Assembly: GCF_000422365.1 (NCBI RefSeq)
Contig: NZ_AULQ01000011.1
Location: forward strand, 1 to 64,000
Reading direction: 5' to 3'
DNA: 64,000 nt
From: Mesoflavibacter zeaxanthinifaciens DSM 18436
GTDB lineage: Bacteria > Bacteroidota > Bacteroidia > Flavobacteriales > Flavobacteriaceae
Shown here in pieces: positions 8,723 through 15,194 of the stretch. The stretch's first letter is position 1; each line of letters opens with the position of its first letter. The position numbers and the translations under genes are program-made. Under the pieces are notes generated by a model, which worked only from the letters and a program-made list of their open reading frames with translations, was not told the origin of the DNA and searched no databases.

Positions 8723-8788
8723 TATTTACCTAAGGCTCGTAGAATTGCGTTTCACAAACGCTTCCCTTCTACTAATTACATACCATCG
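8714..8788 (+). other. candidate cassette without a convincing gene
   Basis: Between the right end of H (CGATGGTAT) and the left end of I (ATACCATCG) lie about 57 bp. The ends are exact reverse complements over 9 bases, so the segment obeys the same end-pairing rule as the gene cassettes. A 56-codon frame from ATG 8715 runs through it and into element I, but its protein is basic, has no recognisable features and is probably spurious. Confidence 0.5.
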
Positions 8789-8948
8789 TCCACTGTTAAT
8801 TGCACCTCGACTTTTTAATCGTATATTTATCGAGTCTACGAAAACTCATCACGTAACTACACACATAACCGTGTATAACGAATGAGGTGCAATTATAGCT
8901 CTCCGTGAGGCGCGCCTTACTACGCTATACACAGTGGTTGGCAACAAT
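8778..8948 (+). repeat. atypical palindrome I
   Basis: CCACTGT and TTAATTGCACCTCG at 8790-8809 are inverted against GAGGTGCAATTATA (8884-8897) and ACAGTGG (8931-8937). Small hairpins CTCGA/TCGAG and AGGCGCGCCT lie inside. GTGTATA (8871) and TATACAC (8926) give a second, nested pairing, so it may be two elements fused. The right end GTTGGCAAC pairs with GTTGCCAAC at the start of element J. It lacks the GGAAAATC-type hairpins of the other elements. Confidence 0.6.
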
Positions 8949-8965
8949 TAAAACAAACAGTGTAA

Positions 8966-11449
8966 ATGAAAAAAGTAATACCAGTTATTATCACATTTTT
9001 AATTTTTTACAACTCATATTCTCAATGTGGACAATACATTGAAAATAAGTTAAGTGCCCTTTCGGATGTTAGATTTTGGGACGAAAACAATGGATTTGTT
9101 ATTGGAGGTTCTTCATTACTGACAACCAATAATGGAGGAGTATCATGGGAAACATATAAACTGCCACATTACCAAGGTTTTTATTATAACCCATTAAATG
9201 ATGTCGAGTTAATTGATTCTAACAAAGCATTTGTTTTTGGTGCAGATGGAATTATTCTTTTCACTGAAAACAATGGAATAGATTGGGAAAGAAGAATAGG
9301 AATTACAGGTCTAGAAAATTTTACAGGAGTTGATTTCATTGACAGTGACAAAGGTTATTTAGTCGGAATAGACGATTATTTAGTTAATGATACAGCTTTT
9401 TTATACAAAACAACTGATGGTGGAAATTCTTGGTTAAAAGTGACATCCAACATTTCCTCAATTGATTATGGTGATTTTAGTCCTAAAGATATTTTATTTC
9501 TAGATGAAAACATTGGTTATGTTTGGGGAGGTAATACATTTTATAAAACTACTGATGGTGGTGAGACATGGGAATACCAAAATAATCCATCAAACTCATA
9601 CATAAAAAAATTACAATTCATTGATTCTCAAACTGGGTATTTAAGTGGAGGTAGTTCTATTTATAAAACTGTTGATGGTGGGAATTCTTGGACACAAACA
9701 AGTTATTACGTTGAATGGACTACAGGAGCATTTACAATAAACAATAACTACTTGTATTACTCAAGTTATGTTGTAAATGGAATTAAAAAAGTTAATATAA
9801 ATAGTGATACTGAAGAAAGTGCTAATATCAACCAAGATGGTTTTTTAACCGATATATATTTTATAAATGACAATGTTGGATTTGCTGTAGGCAAAAAAGA
9901 ACAAGGGTCGCCTAATATGGGAAGATTCATATTTAAGACTACAGATGGTGGAGCTAGTTGGACTCAACTTGATAGTGGTTCGCCGAGAGAAGGATATTCT
10001 AATAGTGCTAGATATTTTAAAAAGATTAATGAAAATGAGTATATATATTCAGTTGTTAGTGGAGGTAATTTTACGCATTCATCAATCTTAATTTCTCAAG
10101 ACAAAGGTTCTAGTTGGAAAAAAGTTTATGAAACGGATGATGTTGTTGGCTTTACTTTATATGCGGAAGGCGATTACATCAGTTATTGGAGGTATTCCAA
10201 TCCAAACAATTATAGTGAAGGTTATATAATATCAGAATCTTTTGACAAAGGACTAACTTGGACAGATGGTCCTATTTTAAATATTACCGATTTGCCAGCA
10301 GACACAAATTATTCTGTAATTAACCTTACCCAAGTATCAGTAAGTGATTTATATATTTTTGGGTTTGGAAATATATACCATTCGACAGATAAAGGTCTAA
10401 CTTGGAATTTAATCCCAACACCTAGTGATGTGACAACAAGACAGTATCAATTTATAGATGAAAACAATTTTATCTTATATGGGAGTTCTACGAGTTCTGA
10501 ACCTATTGTTTATAAGACAAATGATGGAGGTGTAAGTTGGGATTTTGTGGCACAGATTTCTGGATATCCACACAATCTTCAATATGATAGATTTGATTAT
10601 AGTAACTTAAATAAAATATATTTTTACCCTGCATATTCTGGAGGTAAAATTTTCATATATGATATTCCCAACCAAAACCTTATTGAAAGAAATATTTCAT
10701 ATTCTATCAATAAAATAAAAGCAATTGATGATGATTCTTTTATGATACTTGATAACAGCGGAAATCTATATATTTCTCATGATAACGGATTAACTTGGTC
10801 TCAACGGTTTTGGGCTGATTATAATAGTTCTTATCCAAATATTTACGTAGAAGATGAGAATAACATTTTCTTATGGGAGTATAATTTTATTCAAAATTTA
10901 AAAACATATATACCGTCTAAACCTGAATTGATATTTGGAAACGATAACACTTTAATTAATACAGAAGAAGAATATATTATTCCTGTTGATTTATTTTCAA
11001 CAACAGAATGGATATTAGAAAGTGGCGGAACATTAATAATAGATAATAATACTAGTTATTATAAAGTGAAAGTTTTATGGGATACCGAAGGAACACATAC
11101 CCTTAAAGCTAAAAAAATAAATGAATGTGGAGAATCATTATTTATTGAAATTAATGTTGTTGTAAATAACGAAACAAGTGCTGAAGGTTATAATAAAGAT
11201 GAACTTTTGGTTTATCCAAATCCATTTAATGAAAAGATTTATTTAAATCTTCCTAAAAGATTTGAAGACGAATATCTGAATATATCTATTACAAACACAC
11301 TAGGCCAAACTGTTTATAAAAATCAAAAAAACTATTCATCTCAAAATATAGAATTGAATGACTTGTCAAATTCAATTAACTCTGGTGTTTATTTTATCAA
11401 TGTAAAATCTAATAATTATTCGATTACAAAAAAACTAATTAAAAAATAA
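8966..11449 (+). CDS. cassette gene 8: T9SS-secreted Asp-box/YCF48-like repeat protein
   Basis: 827 residues. Signal peptide ends YNSYSQ. Repeated Asp-box motifs occur roughly at residues 149 (TTDGGNSW), 194 (TTDGGETW), 234 (TVDGGNSW), 325 (TTDGGASW) and 518 (TNDGGVSW), with further divergent copies, giving a beta-propeller of the YCF48/sortilin type. A PKD/Ig-like segment lies at about 650-745. The last 80 residues are a type A T9SS sorting domain (LVYPNPF, ITNTLGQTVY, GVYFINVKS, KKLIKK). The protein is predicted to be anchored on the cell surface or released. It is by far the largest gene in the cassette array. Confidence 0.88.
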   Translation: MKKVIPVIITFLIFYNSYSQCGQYIENKLSALSDVRFWDENNGFVIGGSSLLTTNNGGVSWETYKLPHYQGFYYNPLNDVELIDSNKAFVFGADGIILFTENNGIDWERRIGITGLENFTGVDFIDSDKGYLVGIDDYLVNDTAFLYKTTDGGNSWLKVTSNISSIDYGDFSPKDILFLDENIGYVWGGNTFYKTTDGGETWEYQNNPSNSYIKKLQFIDSQTGYLSGGSSIYKTVDGGNSWTQTSYYVEWTTGAFTINNNYLYYSSYVVNGIKKVNINSDTEESANINQDGFLTDIYFINDNVGFAVGKKEQGSPNMGRFIFKTTDGGASWTQLDSGSPREGYSNSARYFKKINENEYIYSVVSGGNFTHSSILISQDKGSSWKKVYETDDVVGFTLYAEGDYISYWRYSNPNNYSEGYIISESFDKGLTWTDGPILNITDLPADTNYSVINLTQVSVSDLYIFGFGNIYHSTDKGLTWNLIPTPSDVTTRQYQFIDENNFILYGSSTSSEPIVYKTNDGGVSWDFVAQISGYPHNLQYDRFDYSNLNKIYFYPAYSGGKIFIYDIPNQNLIERNISYSINKIKAIDDDSFMILDNSGNLYISHDNGLTWSQRFWADYNSSYPNIYVEDENNIFLWEYNFIQNLKTYIPSKPELIFGNDNTLINTEEEYIIPVDLFSTTEWILESGGTLIIDNNTSYYKVKVLWDTEGTHTLKAKKINECGESLFIEINVVVNNETSAEGYNKDELLVYPNPFNEKIYLNLPKRFEDEYLNISITNTLGQTVYKNQKNYSSQNIELNDLSNSINSGVYFINVKSNNYSITKKLIKK

Positions 11450-11456
11450 AATAACT

Positions 11457-11590
11457 GTTGCCAACATTGGCTATAAGTAATTGATTGTTCTCGCCTACTT
11501 CTGAAAATCCTCGCGGATTTTCAGCTTGGTGCGTACTTGCAAAGTTAATCGCTAAACCACGCAACTACTCATAGCCGAAACCGTTGGCAA
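11457..11590 (+). repeat. attC-like intercassette palindrome J (second subfamily)
   Basis: Left GTTGCCAAC, right GTTGGCAAA. Arms GGCTATAAGTAATTG and CAACTACTCATAGCC. Perfect hairpin CTGAAAATCC-tcgc-GGATTTTCAG at 11501-11524, the same hairpin core as element E, and a shared right half GCTAAACCACGCAAC. The right tag (GCAAA) matches the next left tag in four of five positions. Confidence 0.8.
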
Positions 11591-11605
11591 ACATTACACA
11601 AAACG

Positions 11606-12223
11606 ATGCGGAAATACAAAAATGTTGAATATACAAACCCATTTGAATTACTATTCTTACTTAGTTCAACAGTAGCCATCTTTTCTGTAATAATTTTCGT
11701 GTTGAATAGAGTTATGAGTTTTGGTCTAATAAAAGGAATCTTAGCTTTTGTTCTTGCTGAAATTTATTTCTATATCTTAAAAAAGAAGTTTATAGTAAAA
11801 ATCTCAGATTTTGAATTAAAATCAAATCAGTTGGAATGGAATAATAAAAATGTTAATTTTAATGATTTAGAATATTATAAAATTCATTGGATAAAAGGAG
11901 CTGGAATAAAATTTAAGTTCAAAAATGGAAATACCTTACGAATAAGCTCAAATGATAATTTTTGCAATTCTGAGCAATTCGTGAATTTATGCCAAAATAT
12001 TGACTCAAAACTATTGAAATATAATAAAGGGCAAATAGAAAGAAAAAGGTCGTTTTTCGAATCTAAACAAGGATATTACTTTGCAGTAATTATGTCAATC
12101 TTGTGTGTGATTGGAACTATTTACAAATCATTGACAGATAAAAAAATTAATATTGAGAATTTTGCCTTAATTTTAGTTTCACTAGGAATTATTTGGAGTG
12201 GAGTTAAAAGGAAAAGAAAATAA
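11606..12223 (+). CDS. cassette gene 9: membrane protein with central PH-like domain
   Basis: 205 residues. Two hydrophobic segments lie at about 12-32 and 38-57. A soluble middle domain (about 62-135) has alternating short strands (FELKSNQLEWNNKNVNFNDL, then YKIHWIKGAGIKFKFKNG) of the bacterial PH-like kind. Two more hydrophobic segments lie at about 151-170 and 181-198. It resembles cassette gene 1 in layout. Function unknown. Last gene of the array. Confidence 0.7.
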   Translation: MRKYKNVEYTNPFELLFLLSSTVAIFSVIIFVLNRVMSFGLIKGILAFVLAEIYFYILKKKFIVKISDFELKSNQLEWNNKNVNFNDLEYYKIHWIKGAGIKFKFKNGNTLRISSNDNFCNSEQFVNLCQNIDSKLLKYNKGQIERKRSFFESKQGYYFAVIMSILCVIGTIYKSLTDKKINIENFALILVSLGIIWSGVKRKRK

Positions 12224-12227
12224 CAAT

Positions 12228-12277
12228 CTGCCAACAATGTATAACCGCAAATACGGCAAATTTGACAACCTCAGGAT
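12228..12277 (+). repeat. truncated palindrome K, right boundary of the cassette array
   Basis: CTGCCAACAATG, GTATAACCG and ATACGGCAAATTTG match the left half of element B, but the right half (complementary arm and CCGTTG end) is absent. Non-cassette sequence follows. The array is therefore broken off here by deletion or rearrangement, or this is its terminal half-site. Confidence 0.7.
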
Positions 12278-12390
12278 CTACTACTAATTACTTCTACTAA
12301 AATATACAATATTAATCTTAAGTTATATTTCAAACTTATTCAACTTTTTAATTATACCTTTAAATAGATAGATCGAACAGATCAAATAAC

Positions 12391-12398
12391 TAAATTTG
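12391..12398 (+). promoter_or_regulatory. putative -7 box for sugE
   Basis: TAAATTTG fits the Bacteroidota -7 consensus TAnnTTTG and lies 28 bp before the sugE ATG. No clear -33 TTG is present, so the promoter may be weak. No guanidine riboswitch-like motif was seen in the leader. Confidence 0.4.
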
Positions 12399-12426
12399 AT
12401 ATTTTAATTAAAAGAAATTAATAAAG

Positions 12427-12753
12427 ATGAAGTGGTTACTATTAATTATTGCAGGACTTTTTGAAGTTGCTTTTGCTACTTGTTTAGGTAGAGCGAAAGA
12501 ATCTACTGGTAACGAAACTACTTTTTGGTATATAGGTTTTTTGATTTGTCTTAGTATTAGCATGTTTCTTCTTGTAAAAGCAACTCAACAAATACCTATT
12601 GGTACAGCATATGCGGTTTGGACAGGAATTGGAGCTGTTGGAACTGTTCTGGTTGGAGTTGTAATTTTTAAAGAACCTGCTACCTTTTGGCGGTTGTTTT
12701 TTATTACTACTCTAATTGCTTCAATTATAGGACTTAAGCTTGTGTCTCATTAA
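12427..12753 (+). CDS. sugE: SMR-family guanidinium exporter (Gdx/SugE subtype)
   Basis: 108 residues and four membrane segments, the standard size for small multidrug resistance proteins. The membrane-embedded glutamate is Glu13 (AGLFEVAFA). The loop-helix IPIGTAYAVWTGIGAVGTV and the C-terminal GLKLVSH are hallmarks of the SugE/Gdx subtype rather than EmrE. Members exchange guanidinium for protons as antiparallel dimers in the inner membrane, and some export quaternary ammonium compounds. It is the first ordinary chromosomal gene right of the cassette array. Confidence 0.9.
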   Translation: MKWLLLIIAGLFEVAFATCLGRAKESTGNETTFWYIGFLICLSISMFLLVKATQQIPIGTAYAVWTGIGAVGTVLVGVVIFKEPATFWRLFFITTLIASIIGLKLVSH

Positions 12754-12805
12754 AAAAGCATTTACTAAAATCTATTTGTGTATTAATTACAAACTAATTA
12801 AAATT

Positions 12806-13312
12806 ATGAGTAAAAAGGAAGTTTTATGGTTAATTGGATCATTGATTTTAGCTTTCATCTTTAACTATATGATTTTTCATTTTACTAAGCTAAATAAAAT
12901 ATCTGCTTTTAATCTTAATATATACGACACATACTTTGTTATTCCTAAATATCTTATTGCCCTTTTAATAGGAAATTTAATCCTGTTTTGCATTTATCTA
13001 ATACGCACAATTAAAAACCGTTTTAATAATATAACTTCTAATGTAATTTTAATGCTTTCTTTATTTTTACTAATAATTATTTTTAACAAATTAGGCGTTA
13101 TTATAGAAAGCATTACACAACAAAATTCTGGTTGGAGTATTTATCCTCCGTTAAGTTCAGGAATCGATATCAAACAAATTGAATTGGAGGCGAAACTTAA
13201 AACTAACACTTTTAATACAATTTCTTATCTAATTTTAACCTTTCAAACTCTGTTTATTATTTTTCTAACATATTGTGGCTTTAAAACAGGTATTCGTTTT
13301 CAAAAAAAATAA
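12806..13312 (+). CDS. four-helix membrane protein, unknown function
   Basis: 168 residues from ATG 12806. The frame opens earlier at 12740 inside the end of sugE, but the upstream residues are not hydrophobic and ATG 12806 directly precedes the first membrane segment. Membrane segments lie at about 7-24, 44-64, 74-94 and 139-160. The segment NIYDTYFVIPKYLI resembles the HDTYFVxxHF element of cytochrome oxidase subunit I, but the histidine ligands are missing, so it is not an oxidase. Lies 52 bp after sugE on the same strand. Confidence 0.6.
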   Translation: MSKKEVLWLIGSLILAFIFNYMIFHFTKLNKISAFNLNIYDTYFVIPKYLIALLIGNLILFCIYLIRTIKNRFNNITSNVILMLSLFLLIIIFNKLGVIIESITQQNSGWSIYPPLSSGIDIKQIELEAKLKTNTFNTISYLILTFQTLFIIFLTYCGFKTGIRFQKK

Positions 13313-13349
13313 GCAACAGTAACTTAGCGTTATTTTTAGAATATGATAT

Positions 13350-13388
13350 AAAAAAACACTTTTACAAAAAACTGCAAAAGTGCTTTAG
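13350..13388. terminator. hairpin terminator between convergent genes
   Basis: CACTTTT (13357-13363) pairs with AAAAGTG (13376-13382), with A/T-rich flanks. It lies between the convergent ends at 13312 and 13415. The A-run on its left gives a T-tract on the minus strand, favouring the minus-strand gene. Confidence 0.55.
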
Positions 13389-13414
13389 ATATTAACTATT
13401 AGAAAGTTAAGGGA

Positions 13415-15010
13415 TTATTTTTTTATTATTTTAAACTTTGTAGATTGCTCTCCAGAAGTAACATTAATAATGTAAAAACCTGATTGTAGATTAGATAAAT
13501 CTGCTTTAACTAATTGACTATCCGTCTCTTCTTTTAAAACTGCTTTACCTAGTAAATTGTACACTGTTACATTTGTAATATTTTTATTGTATTTTATGTT
13601 TATAACATCATTTACTGGATTTGGATAATATTTAAAATTATTTAGATCAAACTCTGTTGTACTTAAAGTTGCATCATAAGCTCCTATTCTAAACTTTCCA
13701 AATTGATAAGCCCATCCCCAAACTCTAATTAAAACTGTTTCTCCTGGAGTTTTATTAGTAAATAATATACCTGCAAATGGATCACCACCAATTACAAATT
13801 GGTTATTACAATAAGCTGTACCAGTGTTAGGTGGTGGTATATTGTAATAATAAGGCTGTAAAGTTTCTGTACCACAAGAGCCTGTAAAAGCTTCCATAGC
13901 TGTATCACTTAAATTTGTTTCTGTTGGTTCTGCTCTTGTTTCAATAGTAAAGTTACCTGATGGTGGTACAACAACAGAAAACCAAACATCTTTTCCGTAT
14001 ATACCAAAGTCTGGTAGTGTCCCGCAATTTGGAAAGTTAGTGTTGCCTGAATTTACTGTAGCAGATGTAGTCGTTGCTACTATATAACTATTTTCAAAAT
14101 CTTGCCCTATTGTTAATGGTATAGGGTTAAAGCAATCATCATTTGATGGTGCTTCTGGAGATTTGTAAGCACAAAGGTTAAAATATATTGCTTGTGATGA
14201 ATTTGAAGATGTTACACTTACATAATAAGTCTGATTTGCAACTAAGTCTGCTAAGATTATATCTTGACATTGAATTAATGGAGATGTTGGACTCTCTTGA
14301 AAAGGATTTAAAAAACCTGGAGTACCACTATAAATTGCTAAGTACAAAGGTGTAGAGCCATTTACTAAATCTGCCTTAAATGTATATTCGCCAGTTTCTG
14401 GTGCAGTAAAAGTATACCATACATCTGGATTAGAATTACTACACTCTGCTTCATTACTATGTGTTGCATTAGTTGTATAACCCAAAGCTGCACTTTGACA
14501 AACTTCATATGTAGAATTTGATAATTCATCAGCAGTTGAAGGCTCATCATTTGATGGTGCATCAGGAAATGGATAAACACATAATCTATACTCTGTAGAT
14601 TCGTTTGCGCCTCTTGTATTTATATAATAGGTTTGCCCCATTACTAAAGTTGCACTAAAATATCTAGTAGAACAACCTGTCATGCTTGTTAAATTACCAA
14701 CAGAACCAGAATATACACCTATTCGAACATTTAAGGTATTACCTGATAATTCTTCAATTTTTATTGCATAATCTTGTGTTTGTGTTGGCGTAAAACTGTA
14801 CCAAGAATCTACCCAATTATCATAATCTGAACTAGGACAAGTAGTAAATTCTGATGATTTTGTAAAACCATAAAAGTCTCCGGTTTGTTCATTTTCACAC
14901 TCATATGTAAGTGACTCTAAAATTGGTGTTGCTCCTAAAGCTTCATCTGTTTGGGCTATGATTGTGTGAGAAATAAAGAAAATAAAGTGTAATAATAGTT
15001 GTCTAGTCAT
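13415..15010 (-). CDS. T9SS-secreted protein with three PPC-like beta-sandwich repeats
   Basis: 531 residues. Signal peptide MTRQLLLHFIFFISHTIIAQ. Three repeated domains of about 130 residues share the pattern CxN..DVWYxFTxPxTGxYTF, IYSG, then GQTYYVxV and FNLC(A/V)Y, linked by APSND spacers; this resembles PPC-type beta-sandwich domains of secreted proteins. The C-terminus is a type A T9SS sorting domain (FKYYPNPVNDVINI, VYNLLGKAV, SGFYIINV, KFKIIKK). Predicted cell-surface or released protein. Divergent from the T9SS gene at 15195, with a shared upstream region containing GTTAAC repeats. Confidence 0.88.
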   Translation of the reverse strand: MTRQLLLHFIFFISHTIIAQTDEALGATPILESLTYECENEQTGDFYGFTKSSEFTTCPSSDYDNWVDSWYSFTPTQTQDYAIKIEELSGNTLNVRIGVYSGSVGNLTSMTGCSTRYFSATLVMGQTYYINTRGANESTEYRLCVYPFPDAPSNDEPSTADELSNSTYEVCQSAALGYTTNATHSNEAECSNSNPDVWYTFTAPETGEYTFKADLVNGSTPLYLAIYSGTPGFLNPFQESPTSPLIQCQDIILADLVANQTYYVSVTSSNSSQAIYFNLCAYKSPEAPSNDDCFNPIPLTIGQDFENSYIVATTTSATVNSGNTNFPNCGTLPDFGIYGKDVWFSVVVPPSGNFTIETRAEPTETNLSDTAMEAFTGSCGTETLQPYYYNIPPPNTGTAYCNNQFVIGGDPFAGILFTNKTPGETVLIRVWGWAYQFGKFRIGAYDATLSTTEFDLNNFKYYPNPVNDVINIKYNKNITNVTVYNLLGKAVLKEETDSQLVKADLSNLQSGFYIINVTSGEQSTKFKIIKK

Positions 15011-15070
15011 GATACATTCTGTTTAATATGTGCTTACAAAATTGATAAAAAAAAGAAGTTTCTTAATGAT

Positions 15071-15098
15071 GTTTAATTACCGTTAACTTATCGTTAAC
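15071..15098. promoter_or_regulatory. three 11-bp-phased GTTWAA(C/T) direct repeats (candidate response-regulator site)
   Basis: GTTTAAT, GTTAAC and GTTAAC begin at 15071, 15082 and 15093, exactly one helical turn apart, between two divergent T9SS genes. The 17-mer TTAACTTATCGTTAACC (15083-15099) recurs without change at 20578-20594 upstream of the histidine kinase. OmpR-family regulators typically bind direct repeats with this spacing. Confidence 0.5.
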
Positions 15099-15194
15099 CT
15101 AAACCTGCTTTGTTAAACCACTAATACTAAATAAGTTTACACAGCAAAAATGTTTAACAACATGACTAACCATATTAATTTAAAGAAAATAAAA

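Noticed and set aside
8715-8885. 56-codon ORF across the geneless cassette and element I
   Set aside because: Basic, low-quality sequence with no signal or domain, and it crosses an intercassette element, which no supported cassette gene here does.
8966-11449. Sialidase, because of Asp-boxes
   Set aside because: Asp-box repeats alone define propeller blades; the arginine triad and FRIP motif of sialidases were not seen.
174-12277. The repeats as a CRISPR array, IS elements or simple terminators
   Set aside because: Units are long, imperfect and separated by whole genes. No transposase or cas gene is present, and hairpins lack the T-tracts of terminators.
12241-12426. Guanidine riboswitch before sugE
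   Set aside because: No ykkC, mini-ykkC or guanidine-III-type conserved motif was visible in the leader.
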